From: JAFGHJ01 sp964606065
GTDB taxonomy: Bacteria; Hydrothermota; UBA3072
DNA: 64,000 nucleotides
NCBI GenBank assembly: GCA_964606065.1
Contig: CAZSEX010000004.1
Coordinates: 1 to 64,000 of the forward strand
Direction: 5' to 3'
Part shown: piece by piece, positions 33,146 through 43,180 of the stretch
Layout of the letters: every line of letters begins with the position of its first letter
How positions within the stretch are numbered: position 1 is the stretch's first letter
Notes under the pieces: model-generated
Told to the model about the DNA's origin: nothing
Database searches by the model: none
Seen by the model: only the letters and a program-made list of their open reading frames with translations
Made by a program: the position numbers and the translations under genes

Positions 33146-36100
33146 AAAGAGCAGGGAGAAAATTGCTGTTCAGGTGTTTTTTGTTTAGCTTGCTCGGATT
33201 TGTGTCTTTTTTTGCGGTTGTCCAGGAAATGGAAGCTGCTGTTACCGGAAAGGTTGCCGGTATAGTTGTCGACGCGAACACAGGCGAGCCTTTGCCCGGT
33301 GCCAACGTTATAGTTGAAGGTACCGAGAGGGGAGCTGCCTGTGATGTGGATGGTTATTATTTTATAACGAGATTGGGTCCTGGTTCTTATAATGTGCAGG
33401 CAAGAATGATGGGTTACAAAAGTGTTACAATTGCCGGTGTTAGAGTTATATCGGGGCATACAACTCCTGTAGACTTCGAGCTGGAAACAACGGTTGTAAG
33501 GGGTGAGGGAGTGACTGTGCAGGCTCAAAGAGAGATTATTAAAGTTGATCTTTCTTCGAGTTCCATAACTGCCGATAAAACTGATATAGAGGCAGTGCCT
33601 CTGATTTCCGACGTTTCGGAATATCTTAACTTGCAGGCTGGAATAGATGGTTGGAGTGTGAGGGGTAGTGGTCTTGAGGACACAAAGTTGATGGCGGACG
33701 GCTTAATACTTGTTGACCAGAGAGTTAACGAGCCAATCCTTATGCCAAATATCAGCGAAATAAAAGAGGTGAGTTTGATAAAGGGAGGAATGAACGCCGA
33801 ATTTTCGAATGTTAGAGCAGGTGTTATTAATGTTGTAACCAGAGAAGGTTCTCCCGATAAATACGAGGGTTCATTCGAATTCAGATATACACCGGGTTAT
33901 CAAAAGCATAATGGACCATCTATCTTTGATCCCGACAATTATTATAATGAAATATATTTTCATAATGAGGTAGATACCGGTGTCCAGTGGAATGTAGACT
34001 TTTTTACAGACGAGACTCTTGGACTTGACACAGTTGTCAGATTAGATAGCGTGTGTTGGAAAGGTCCGAATTATGTTTGGGGAAATCCTGAAAGCCCGTT
34101 TTATGATACAATCAAGTGGAAAGACAGTTACAATCCCGATTGGAAGGGATGGGAGTATGAAGCTGAGGGCAAGCCGATAACAGCTGAGGGTTTTAGGGAT
34201 CTGTTGCTCTGGAGACGCAGGATTAATACCGGTGGAGATACTTTACTGACTAATCCGGAAGAAATGTTTTCTATCTACAGCAACGATTCTATGTATGTTC
34301 CGATATGGGATATAACAGTGGAAGGTGGCGATACAACTTATGAGTTGACAGGTTTTACCAGAGAGCCTTATACAATACCTGAAGACCAACCGAGGATAGG
34401 CAGCTACGGTGATATTCCGGATTGGACACTGGACGCGGGCTTTGGAGGTCCTGTTCCCATATTGAGTCAGTATTTAGGTGATATGACTTTTTACACTTCA
34501 TATCGTGACCACAATGAGGCGTTTCCACTTCCCGATAGCAGAGATTATTATCGTGAGCGTCAGGTGAGTTTGAAACTAACGTCTCGTTTTTATGATGGCA
34601 ATGTAAAGGTTAATGCCATAGGGCGATACGGAATAACCAATACTCTTGCTCCTTGGGCTACCGGCGAAATAGTTGGTTCTTCCACGGTGGCGGATATCGG
34701 ACAGGTTTACCTTAGAGATGCTTTTGATATGATTTCGCCAAGAGGAGAATGGGATGGAATATATCATGGGAGTGATAAACTCAGGTCGAGAAACATCTCG
34801 AATGTTTGGAATTTATATTCTTTAACTCCTTTTGATGTTATCTCGAGGATGTACGGTTTATCCATTCAGCACGCGTTGAGTGAAAACACATTTTATGATG
34901 TGAGGTTGACTTATGTGAGGAGCCAAAATGAAGCTGATTTCTATTATGATGTTCCGGGAAGAATGAACGATACGGTTTTGGTATGGTTTGGTGAAAAGTT
35001 TAATGCCGAGGGAAATTATATTACAGATAGAAGCTTCTTGGCTGATTATACGGGTGATAATATTCCGTTTGGATTTCCTGACCCGGACTTTGAAATTGCC
35101 CGTATTGTTGGATCGGATTTAACGGAATGGGGTCCGGCTCACATGCAGGGGAGCTTTAACCACTCCTGGTCTCAAACTTATAACGCCCGTATCGATTTGA
35201 CTTCCCAGATAAATAAGTACAACGAGATAAAGACGGGTCTTGAAATTAACTATGATAAAATACATGAAAATTATGTAATAAATGAAGGTTTTTCATGGTC
35301 TGAGCCGGGTAAGGAAAAAGAAGGGAATGTTTATGTGACTGAATATGATGCGTATCCGATTTTAGCCGGCGCTTATATTCAGGACAAGATTGAATACGAA
35401 GGGATGTTCGCGAATATAGGTTTAAGGTTTGATTATTCGGATCCGAATAACAAATGGCCAAGCAGAGACAATCCTTATTCCTCCTTTTACACAGCCGGGT
35501 CAAAAAACCAGCTTTTTGATCAGGATTCTATAATAGAAGATGTGCCGGCTCTCTTGAAACTGAGTCCCCGTGTTGGGATTTCTTTTCCCATATTGGAGAG
35601 AAGTAAGCTCTTCTTTAATTATGGGCATTTTTACTCCCTTGCTCCGAACAAGAACCGCTTTATGATTGGCTGGGGAAGGCCCTCTCAACCTATTAAATAC
35701 TTGGGAAATCCATACCTGGATATGTCCAGGACGATTTCCTATGAAGTGGGCTTTGAGAGCAATATTGCCAATCAGTTCCTGGCCAGAGTTACCGGTTACT
35801 ATAAGGATATGGATAACGAGTTTACTGAGGTTGGATATGCAAATGAGCTGGGTTCTGTCGATCTTAATTATACGACGTATGAAAATTTAAGATATAGTGA
35901 TACAAGAGGTTTTGAGTTAGAGTTACGAAAACAACATGGAAGATTTTTTACCGGTTGGGTTATTTATGATTATAGAGTAACAAGTACGGGGTATCTCGGG
36001 AAACGGGATCATTATTTTGTTATAAAAGATGAATTGACATCGGGTTTTAATGATCCCGAACAAACAGAACCCGTGCCTCAACCTGTATGGAGGGCGCAAG

Positions 36101-36606
36101 CGACCTTTAAGACACCTCTGGATTGGGGAATGTTTTTTGGAGGTTATAGTCTTTCCTTATTATATAGCTGGAGAGCGGGTAGATATGAAACATGGAATCC
36201 TTTCCCGGGACAGACAGGTTTAGTTCAATATCAGGTGCAGAACAATATTCAATGGCAGGATGAAAAAAACATGGATTTGAGTCTCAGCAAGAATATTTCG
36301 GTTGCGGGAACCGCCATCACTTTGTTTATGGATATTCACAATGTTTTTGATTGGCAAGAACTTTCTTCACAGGCTTTCGATGGCGATAGAGATAAATATA
36401 TTAAGTCACTTCATCTTGAGATATTCGGGGAAGAACCTTATAAGAGCGCGGGAATAGGTATTCCACCCGAGGAGGGTGAAGACCCTGATGTTCTTGGGGT
36501 GGATTTCAGAAGCGATAAGAAACAATATATAAATGACCCAAATAGAACTTTTATGTATTATCTGGATCCTAGATACGTGCAGTTTGGCATAAGGTTCTCT
36601 TTTTAG
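33142..36606 (+). CDS. TonB-dependent outer-membrane receptor with carboxypeptidase-regulatory-like domain (triad 1)
   Basis: An 1154-residue SusC-like receptor that would import ligands across the outer membrane using TonB energy. A signal peptide ends near EMEAA (residue ~34). The carboxypeptidase-regulatory-like beta-sandwich covers ~36-120 (GIVVDANTGEPLPGANVIVE). The plug domain (~140-240) contains WSVRGSG, MADGLILVDQR and IKGGMNAEFSNVRAGVINVV. The rest is a 22-strand-type barrel ending in Phe (YVQFGIRFSF). It shares long stretches with the receptor at 55013, including the whole plug. GGAAGGAGG precedes the ATG. The next two genes follow at 18 and 13 bp. No SusD-type gene is present. Ligand is inferred to be xylan oligosaccharide from context. 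Confidence 0.92.
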   Translation: MKRAGRKLLFRCFLFSLLGFVSFFAVVQEMEAAVTGKVAGIVVDANTGEPLPGANVIVEGTERGAACDVDGYYFITRLGPGSYNVQARMMGYKSVTIAGVRVISGHTTPVDFELETTVVRGEGVTVQAQREIIKVDLSSSSITADKTDIEAVPLISDVSEYLNLQAGIDGWSVRGSGLEDTKLMADGLILVDQRVNEPILMPNISEIKEVSLIKGGMNAEFSNVRAGVINVVTREGSPDKYEGSFEFRYTPGYQKHNGPSIFDPDNYYNEIYFHNEVDTGVQWNVDFFTDETLGLDTVVRLDSVCWKGPNYVWGNPESPFYDTIKWKDSYNPDWKGWEYEAEGKPITAEGFRDLLLWRRRINTGGDTLLTNPEEMFSIYSNDSMYVPIWDITVEGGDTTYELTGFTREPYTIPEDQPRIGSYGDIPDWTLDAGFGGPVPILSQYLGDMTFYTSYRDHNEAFPLPDSRDYYRERQVSLKLTSRFYDGNVKVNAIGRYGITNTLAPWATGEIVGSSTVADIGQVYLRDAFDMISPRGEWDGIYHGSDKLRSRNISNVWNLYSLTPFDVISRMYGLSIQHALSENTFYDVRLTYVRSQNEADFYYDVPGRMNDTVLVWFGEKFNAEGNYITDRSFLADYTGDNIPFGFPDPDFEIARIVGSDLTEWGPAHMQGSFNHSWSQTYNARIDLTSQINKYNEIKTGLEINYDKIHENYVINEGFSWSEPGKEKEGNVYVTEYDAYPILAGAYIQDKIEYEGMFANIGLRFDYSDPNNKWPSRDNPYSSFYTAGSKNQLFDQDSIIEDVPALLKLSPRVGISFPILERSKLFFNYGHFYSLAPNKNRFMIGWGRPSQPIKYLGNPYLDMSRTISYEVGFESNIANQFLARVTGYYKDMDNEFTEVGYANELGSVDLNYTTYENLRYSDTRGFELELRKQHGRFFTGWVIYDYRVTSTGYLGKRDHYFVIKDELTSGFNDPEQTEPVPQPVWRAQATFKTPLDWGMFFGGYSLSLLYSWRAGRYETWNPFPGQTGLVQYQVQNNIQWQDEKNMDLSLSKNISVAGTAITLFMDIHNVFDWQELSSQAFDGDRDKYIKSLHLEIFGEEPYKSAGIGIPPEEGEDPDVLGVDFRSDKKQYINDPNRTFMYYLDPRYVQFGIRFSF

Positions 36607-36624
36607 GAAAGGAGGTTATTTAAA

Positions 36625-38961
36625 ATGAAGCAAAGAAAGTTGATTGTATTCTTACTTTTGTTGTTTGTCGCAAATATCGCTTATGCGGCGAATATGAAGA
36701 GAATTGATGTGGGTAAACTACAGGCAAAAATTTTTGATGATGGTATTCAGAGTGCTACCAATCTTTTAATGAGTCACTGCATGTATAAAAGAGGTTACTT
36801 TAATGCGGACTGGGATGATTTATTGACAACCACTTATTATCCAGGTGGATTTCTCCGCCAGGCTGGAATTCTTGTGGGAAATAGAAACTGGAAAGATGCG
36901 ACCGGTAAATTCTGGCCTTATCATGTTACGGGGCATTGTCCCGGTTCTTCTACCTTGAGTGATAACCCTTTTCAATTTAATATACCGGATGAAGATGGGG
37001 TTTCCATAAAAAGGATTTTTTCTTATCCTCCACCGCAAATAATAATTAATGGAATGCATTGCGAACCGGCATGGGGTGCGCTTGGAGATGAGGTAGCTCC
37101 GGACAAAGTATGGGGTACTGCCGATGTAATGATTGAATGCCACTGGAGACTTTCCAATGGTATGGATGTTTACCAGAGGAATCTCGCCTGGAGCCAGCCT
37201 TTACTCGATGATTTTGTTATCTGGGATTTAACATTTGTAAATACCGGTAATACGGATAGAGATGAGAAGATTGAACGACCAGGGCAAACTTTAGATTCGG
37301 TTGTTATTTTTAGACATTACGACGCTATGCCTAACGGAGGGCTTTATCCTTTTGCTTCCTGGGCAGGGGTAACGGAAAATAATTATCGGCATCTCGGCAC
37401 TCTGGGGCACGATTCTCTCAGGATCAATTATCTTGCTCTTGCAAGAAAAGCAGATCATGAACATGACTCCTACGGTGACAAATGTGAGAAAGATTGGGGG
37501 GGGGATGTGAACCTCGAGGACGGGTGCGGTTGGACAGGACATGTAATTTTATTTGCTCCGAAAAACACGCAGGTTCCGCAGACGTATCCTATTGCGGACG
37601 TTGCTGCAAGTAATGACCCCGCTCAGCCAAGTATGCACAGCACGATAGAAGGTGGTTATGCCTGTTCAGATGTGGAAAATTTGCTGGATACTGCCGATCA
37701 CAGGGAAACTTACAGGATTATGAGGATGGGGATTCACGGTTATGAGGATACGACAGTCTCGGAATGCCAGAATGTTTACGATATGAGCAGAATGTATAAT
37801 GTATACGATACCACCGCTACTGGTGCTAGTACTTATTATGACCAGCCTCAGGATAGGATGGGAGAGTTGGAGATAACTCGCGGAGAAATTTATCCCAGAG
37901 ATTGGGATTATTACACTTTCTCTACCACCCCGAAATTCTCCATAGGTCCCTACAATATGGAGTATTTAGATACTTTAAGAATCGTTTTCGCGATTGTAGC
38001 AGGTGCTGTAGATCGAAAGACTACCTACGTCCTAAGCGAGATGAGGGCAAATGGAGAGGCGCGTGATTTTCAGTGGGTTTCAGAAATGGATTCCGCAACG
38101 ATTCGGAAAGAATATGAGAGAAGAGACCGTATAGCTAAATTATTTGGAGACAAGGTGTATATGGATGGTGGATTAAATGAAATTGCCACGGATTATGTGA
38201 TTTCGACCGGTAAGGATTCACTATTTGAAAACGGAATGTCGGCTCGACGGGCTTTTAATTTAAATTATGATATTCCCGCTTCACCTGCTCCTCCTTCGGA
38301 GTTTGTGGTTGAGTCGCGAGACGATATGATTAAACTGAGCTGGAGTTATGAGAGTGAGGCGTACGGTGACTATACGCCTTCAGACCTTGCGGGTTTTAAT
38401 ATCTACCGGACTGTAGGCGCAACACTTTACGAGAAAGCAGGAGAAGCAGTTAAAGGTGATTGGGAACTGGTCGATTCTGTGGGTCCTGATGAAAGGACTT
38501 TTGCCGACACGGAGGGACTTGTACGAGGTTATGATTATTACTACAGTATTACAGCGGTGAGTACTGCTGGAGTCGAAAGCGGGAGATGGATGACGATGAC
38601 CGTTGAACCGTTTAAGGCGACTTTGTTAGACCCGGTAGAAGTGACTCTTGATTCGTGCCGTGTTGTTCCTAATCCTTTGAATATTAGGGATCCAAGGCAG
38701 CAGTTGGATGAGCCGAATAAAATAGGATTTCGCCGGTTAACAGAAAAATGCACAATCAGGATTTTTACCGAATCTGGAGAGTTGATAAAAACTCTGAAAC
38801 ATGATGGTGGTGGGAGTGAAGACTGGCAGATAATAGAAGAGGGTGGAAATTATACGACTACGGTTAACAACCAGAGACCGGCAAGTGGTCTTTATATAGC
38901 TCATATACAGGATGAATCATCAGGTAAAAGCGTTTTCCGTAAGTTCGTAATTATTAGATAA
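36625..38961 (+). CDS. Surface protein with FnIII domain and T9SS-type C-terminal domain (triad 1)
   Basis: A 778-residue exported protein without a family name that I know. The signal peptide ends at about residue 22 (NIAYAA). A large N-terminal domain (~25-560) is rich in Trp, Tyr and Asp, with stretches shared with the triad 2 homologue (DVAPEKVWGTADIM-like, SNDPAQPSMH, YDVYDTTA-like). Then comes a fibronectin type III domain (~563-665, PAPPSEFVVESRDDMIKLSW) and a C-terminal T9SS-like domain starting at VVPNPLN and ending in SGLYIAHIQDES ... FRKFVIIR. It is placed where a SusD lipoprotein would stand in Bacteroidetes loci. A role as the surface glycan-binding partner of the receptor is inference. 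Confidence 0.75.
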   Translation: MKQRKLIVFLLLLFVANIAYAANMKRIDVGKLQAKIFDDGIQSATNLLMSHCMYKRGYFNADWDDLLTTTYYPGGFLRQAGILVGNRNWKDATGKFWPYHVTGHCPGSSTLSDNPFQFNIPDEDGVSIKRIFSYPPPQIIINGMHCEPAWGALGDEVAPDKVWGTADVMIECHWRLSNGMDVYQRNLAWSQPLLDDFVIWDLTFVNTGNTDRDEKIERPGQTLDSVVIFRHYDAMPNGGLYPFASWAGVTENNYRHLGTLGHDSLRINYLALARKADHEHDSYGDKCEKDWGGDVNLEDGCGWTGHVILFAPKNTQVPQTYPIADVAASNDPAQPSMHSTIEGGYACSDVENLLDTADHRETYRIMRMGIHGYEDTTVSECQNVYDMSRMYNVYDTTATGASTYYDQPQDRMGELEITRGEIYPRDWDYYTFSTTPKFSIGPYNMEYLDTLRIVFAIVAGAVDRKTTYVLSEMRANGEARDFQWVSEMDSATIRKEYERRDRIAKLFGDKVYMDGGLNEIATDYVISTGKDSLFENGMSARRAFNLNYDIPASPAPPSEFVVESRDDMIKLSWSYESEAYGDYTPSDLAGFNIYRTVGATLYEKAGEAVKGDWELVDSVGPDERTFADTEGLVRGYDYYYSITAVSTAGVESGRWMTMTVEPFKATLLDPVEVTLDSCRVVPNPLNIRDPRQQLDEPNKIGFRRLTEKCTIRIFTESGELIKTLKHDGGGSEDWQIIEEGGNYTTTVNNQRPASGLYIAHIQDESSGKSVFRKFVIIR

Positions 38962-38974
38962 GGGGGCGAGAGAA

Positions 38975-39949
38975 ATGAAGAAATTTATTGTTTTTATATC
39001 TTTAATAATGTTTGTTTTTTCGGTTGCTTCTTACTCTCAGGATAAAGTTGCCCAGACAGGTATTAAAATGCTTGACGTAGGCGCGGGAGCTCGTGCCTGC
39101 GGAATGGGAGAAGCTTATACTGTGATAGGGCAGGATGCTGACGCTCTTTTCTACAATCCCTCCGGCATAGGTGAAATCGACGACAATTTTGATTTATCAG
39201 TAGGTATGACACAGTGGTTTGCCGACATTAATTATGGTTATATGTCGATGGTTGTTAATGGTGGAGTGTGGGGGAATTTCGGAATTAGTGCTATTGTACC
39301 TGATTATGGAGAAATTTATGGTACGGAGGTTGATACTACTGCACCATTAGATTTTGTAAATACCGGTCAGGTAGATGTAAACTCATATTGTTTAGGGGTT
39401 GCCTACGCAAGAGAATTTACCGATAAGTTTACGGTCGGAGCTCAGGTTAAATATATTATGCAGAAACTGGGAGAAAGTTCGGATCCCCAAAATCCTGAGT
39501 TAATGAGAGATAATGTTATTAATACTCTCTCTTATGATTTTGGTCTACTTTTTTATCCTGGTTTTAAGAGTTTTGCATTCGGAATGTCTGTGCGTAATTT
39601 TTCTCCCAGAGTAAAATATGAAATGATTGGGTTTGAGTTGCCTTTGACTTTTGCGCTTGGCGTAGGCTTGGATTTAATGGATTTTCTGGGAGATAATCCC
39701 GATTATTCGTTTAATATCGGTGCCGAAATGCTGCACCCCCGTGATTGGCAGGAACAGTTTCATCTGGGAGGAGAATTTGGAATCTGGGATATGCTCTTCT
39801 TACGGCTTGGATATAAATTCAGATATTCCCAGGAGGGTTTAAACGCCGGGGTCGGTTTTACTTATGGAGGAGTCAGGATAGATTATTCCTACAGTGAATT
39901 TGAGCTGTTCGATATGATAAACAGAGTTTCTGTGGGAATGGTCTTTTAG
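38975..39949 (+). CDS. PorV/PorQ-family outer-membrane protein (triad 1)
   Basis: A 324-residue beta-barrel protein with a signal peptide (MKKFIVFISLIMFVFSVASY) and the family N-terminus GAGARACGMGEAYTVIGQDADALFYNPSGIGE. In T9SS, PorV is the shuttle that carries proteins with C-terminal sorting domains to the attachment complex. Here the gene is the last of a three-gene unit whose middle gene encodes a sorting-domain protein, which suggests a dedicated shuttle (inference). Homologue of 60782. GGGGCGAGAG lies before the ATG. Confidence 0.88.
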   Translation: MKKFIVFISLIMFVFSVASYSQDKVAQTGIKMLDVGAGARACGMGEAYTVIGQDADALFYNPSGIGEIDDNFDLSVGMTQWFADINYGYMSMVVNGGVWGNFGISAIVPDYGEIYGTEVDTTAPLDFVNTGQVDVNSYCLGVAYAREFTDKFTVGAQVKYIMQKLGESSDPQNPELMRDNVINTLSYDFGLLFYPGFKSFAFGMSVRNFSPRVKYEMIGFELPLTFALGVGLDLMDFLGDNPDYSFNIGAEMLHPRDWQEQFHLGGEFGIWDMLFLRLGYKFRYSQEGLNAGVGFTYGGVRIDYSYSEFELFDMINRVSVGMVF

Positions 39950-40051
39950 CGGAGTTTAATCAATAGTCTGAAGAAATATAGCGAGTTAAGAATGGAGATT
40001 GTTCTTCAAGAGTAGGGTTGGATTTTTTTTAAAAACTATAAGGAGTAAGGC

Positions 40052-41479
40052 ATGGATTCTGAGACACGGGATATATCGCTAACTGAGAAAATTGGCTATA
40101 GTCTGGGTGATACGGCGTCCAATCTGATTTTTCAGACCATTCTCTTTTTTATAACCTACTTTTACACCGATGTTTTCGGTATCGCGCCCGCGACACTGGC
40201 GACGATGTTCTTGATTACGCGAATCTGGGACGCGGTTAACGACCCCATAATGGGCGCTATCGCGGACCGTACCAATACCCGCTGGGGTAAGTTCAGACCT
40301 TATCTTCTATGGGTGGCGATTCCGTTCGGCTTGGTAGGCGTGGCGGTCTTTACCACGCCTGATTTAAGTATGACCGGAAAGATAATATACGCTTACGTCA
40401 CATACATTCTGCTGGATTTTGTTTACACTGCTATAAATGTGCCGTATTCGGCTCTGATGGGTGTTATGACGTCTAATGCGAGGGTAAGAACCATTCTATC
40501 TCAATTTCGTTTTGCGGCTGCTTTTTTAGGCGGGCTGATTATTCAGTACTCTGTTCTTAAACTTGTCAGAATATTAGGAAAAGGAAATGAAGCTCTGGGC
40601 TGGCAGCTCACCATGGTTGTCCTCTCAATACTGGCAATCATTATGTTCTTTATTACTTTTATAACGACTAAAGAAAGAGTTAAACCTCCCAAGGAACAAA
40701 AAACTTTTTTAAAGGAAGACCTGCGCGATTTGTTCAGAAATAAACCCTGGCTGTTGGTAGCTGGGGGGACAGTATTTCAGCTTACTTATATCACTATTAG
40801 AAACGGCAGTATAATATACTATTTTAAGTATTTTGTGGGTGACCAGGAATTGATGCTTTTTGGAAACACTTATATGTTCTCCAGTGATAATATGACATCC
40901 ACCTTTCTTATTTCGGGTACGCTCGCGACAATTCTGGGTATTGTTTTAACCGGATGGTTCAGCAAAGTTTTTGGCAAAAGAAATTGTTATGTTGGATTTC
41001 TGGCAGTAACCGGAATATTCACGGCGGTTTTCTATTTATTTAACCCGATAAATATTATTCCTATGTTTATTATGCAGCTTTTCGCGTCCTTTACATTCGG
41101 TCCTGTGTCTGTGCTGCAGTGGGCAATGTACACGGATACGGCGGATTATTCCGAATGGAAAAATCGTCGACGTGCCACGGCGCTCCTCATGGCTGCTTCG
41201 TTGTTCGCGCTTAAGCTGGGAGTAGCTCTGGGTGGTGCTCTTCTCGCGGGCCTTTTAGCTTTTCATGGTTATAATCCCGGTGTCGAACAGACCGCGGGAG
41301 GATTACTCGGAGTAAAGCTGGTAATGAGTTTATATCCTGCTATCCCCGCGATTATCGGCGCCGCTATTATGTTGTTTTATCCGTTAACCAACCAGATGAT
41401 GGTGGATATTGAAAAAGATTTAAATGAGAGAAGGCGTGACTCCGGGGACCAGGAACCGGATAGCCTGAGTGGGTTATAA
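40052..41479 (+). CDS. GPH-family sugar:cation symporter (MelB/XynP-like), copy 1
   Basis: A 475-residue 12-helix transporter of the glycoside-pentoside-hexuronide family. It shows the family N-terminus (EKIGYSLGDTASN), the loop-2/3 signature DPIMGAIADRTNTRWGKFRPY and the helix-11 region YSEWKNRRRATALL. It would take up xylo-oligosaccharides or related sugars with Na+ or H+ across the inner membrane. First of three tandem copies and the most divergent. AAGGAG precedes the ATG; 102 bp separate it from triad 1, without a visible terminator. Confidence 0.92.
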   Translation: MDSETRDISLTEKIGYSLGDTASNLIFQTILFFITYFYTDVFGIAPATLATMFLITRIWDAVNDPIMGAIADRTNTRWGKFRPYLLWVAIPFGLVGVAVFTTPDLSMTGKIIYAYVTYILLDFVYTAINVPYSALMGVMTSNARVRTILSQFRFAAAFLGGLIIQYSVLKLVRILGKGNEALGWQLTMVVLSILAIIMFFITFITTKERVKPPKEQKTFLKEDLRDLFRNKPWLLVAGGTVFQLTYITIRNGSIIYYFKYFVGDQELMLFGNTYMFSSDNMTSTFLISGTLATILGIVLTGWFSKVFGKRNCYVGFLAVTGIFTAVFYLFNPINIIPMFIMQLFASFTFGPVSVLQWAMYTDTADYSEWKNRRRATALLMAASLFALKLGVALGGALLAGLLAFHGYNPGVEQTAGGLLGVKLVMSLYPAIPAIIGAAIMLFYPLTNQMMVDIEKDLNERRRDSGDQEPDSLSGL

Positions 41480-41637
41480 TAAATATATTAATGATTAAAT
41501 ATTTATAAGATTTGTTGATGATGGGAATATTAGGTGAAAAATGACTGCTTTAAATCGGATGTTAATGTCCGTTGTTTATTCCCCGGTATGATTTTAATTG
41601 TTTGTTAAAGCGCTCAAAATTAGAAAAGGAGTGAAAT

Positions 41638-43062
41638 ATGGATGTTAAAGCTGCAAAGTTATCTATAAAGGAAAAAGTAGGTTACAGTCTCGGCGATACC
41701 GCATACAATTTCTATTTCCAAATGGCGATGATTTTTATGTTATTCTTTTATACCGATGTATTCGGTATTTCCGCTGCGGTCGTCGGAACTATGTTTCTTG
41801 TTTCTCGTATATGGGACGCGGTAAACGACCCCATGATTGGAGCCTTTGCCGATCGAACGGAAACAAGATGGGGAAAATTTCGCCCCTGGATATTGTTTTC
41901 CGCTTTTCCTCTTGCTATATCCGGTATATTAGCTTTTACCACTGTGGATCTAAGTACAGTCGGTAAAATTGTGTGGGCTTATGTAACCTACAATTTGATG
42001 ATGATGTCTTATACAGCGGGTAACGTTCCTTACTCTTCTTTAATGGGTGTGATGACAGCCGATTCGGATGAAAGAGTGGGTCTTAATGTGTGGCGCTTTA
42101 CCTTCGCAAATGGGGCAATGCTTATAGTACAGGGATTGACTTTGCCTCTTGTGGGATTTCTCGGTAAGGGAGACGACGCAAAAGGCTTTATGCTTACCAT
42201 GGTGTTTTTCTCCGCCATGGCTATAGTATTCTTGACAACTACTTTTTTGAGCACTAAAGAAAGAATTAAACCCGACCCGAGACAGAAGACTTCGATAAAG
42301 CAGGACCTTGCCGATCTCTTCACCAATCGTCCCTGGGTTATTATATTTATTATGACCGTTTTTGTGTTTGTTTATTGGTCTTTGAAGGGTAGTATCGGAC
42401 TCTACTACACTAAATATTTTGTAGACCATGCGAGTCTTAGAGCTTTCCTGCAGAATTTCGGTCTGGCAAAAAATCCGGCCGCGGATGTGGTAAAAGTAGG
42501 GTTCACCTTTTACAGCACCACCGGAGTTATCGCTATGTTAATAGGGATTCTCTTTGCTAAGATGCTTGCTGTAAGGTTTGGGAAAAGAGATGTGTTCCGA
42601 GTGTGTCTCTTTTTAGCGGCGGTTTGTACATTCGTGTACGTGTTTTTAAAGCCGGAACAGGTCTTACTGCAATACATCTTTAACATTCTCATACAATTCT
42701 TCTATGGATTTACAGTTCCTTTGCTCTGGGCTATGGTCGCCGATGTGGCAGATTTTACCGAATGGAAGACTCGCCGTCGAGCAACAGCTATGACCTTTGC
42801 CGGTATTTTGTTCGCTCTTAAATTGGGTCTCAGTGTTGGCGGAGCATTTGCCGGAAAGCTTCTCAGTTTTTATAATTATACACCGAATGTAGAGCAAACC
42901 GCGGAAACATTAAAAGGTATTCGTTATATGATGAGTGTATATCCCGCGATTTTATTTTTTGCCGGTGTCGGAGCGCTTCTCTTTTATAGAATAGACAGAA
43001 AAACGGAACGCGAGATGGAGCAGGCTCTGATAGAAAGGCGTAAAGAATATCAGGAGAGTTGA
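41638..43062 (+). CDS. GPH-family sugar:cation symporter, copy 2
   Basis: A 474-residue 12-helix transporter with DPMIGAFADRTETRWGKFRPW and DFTEWKTRRRATAMTF. It is closest to copy 3, sharing long blocks such as MMSYTAGNVPYSSLMGVMTA and the whole last quarter, so the two come from a more recent duplication than copy 1. A 158-bp gap before it holds an AAAGCGCTCAA element that resembles a LacI-type half operator (weak). AAAAGGAG precedes the ATG. Confidence 0.92.
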   Translation: MDVKAAKLSIKEKVGYSLGDTAYNFYFQMAMIFMLFFYTDVFGISAAVVGTMFLVSRIWDAVNDPMIGAFADRTETRWGKFRPWILFSAFPLAISGILAFTTVDLSTVGKIVWAYVTYNLMMMSYTAGNVPYSSLMGVMTADSDERVGLNVWRFTFANGAMLIVQGLTLPLVGFLGKGDDAKGFMLTMVFFSAMAIVFLTTTFLSTKERIKPDPRQKTSIKQDLADLFTNRPWVIIFIMTVFVFVYWSLKGSIGLYYTKYFVDHASLRAFLQNFGLAKNPAADVVKVGFTFYSTTGVIAMLIGILFAKMLAVRFGKRDVFRVCLFLAAVCTFVYVFLKPEQVLLQYIFNILIQFFYGFTVPLLWAMVADVADFTEWKTRRRATAMTFAGILFALKLGLSVGGAFAGKLLSFYNYTPNVEQTAETLKGIRYMMSVYPAILFFAGVGALLFYRIDRKTEREMEQALIERRKEYQES

Positions 43063-43180
43063 CGGAGCGGATCAGAAAACTGTCGATGAATTAGATAAAG
43101 TTTTAGAAAAACAGGTTTTATTGGAAAGAGTATTTTACTCTTAGAAGAGGAGAAACTAATAGTAAGGAGGTATAAAATAT

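Noticed and set aside
36625..38961. Middle triad protein as SusD
   Set aside because: No SusD-type helical repeats or lipobox; it has FnIII and a T9SS-like tail instead.
41606..41617. AAAGCGCTCAA as LacI-type operator before symporter copy 2
   Set aside because: Only one imperfect site and no LacI-family regulator in the window.
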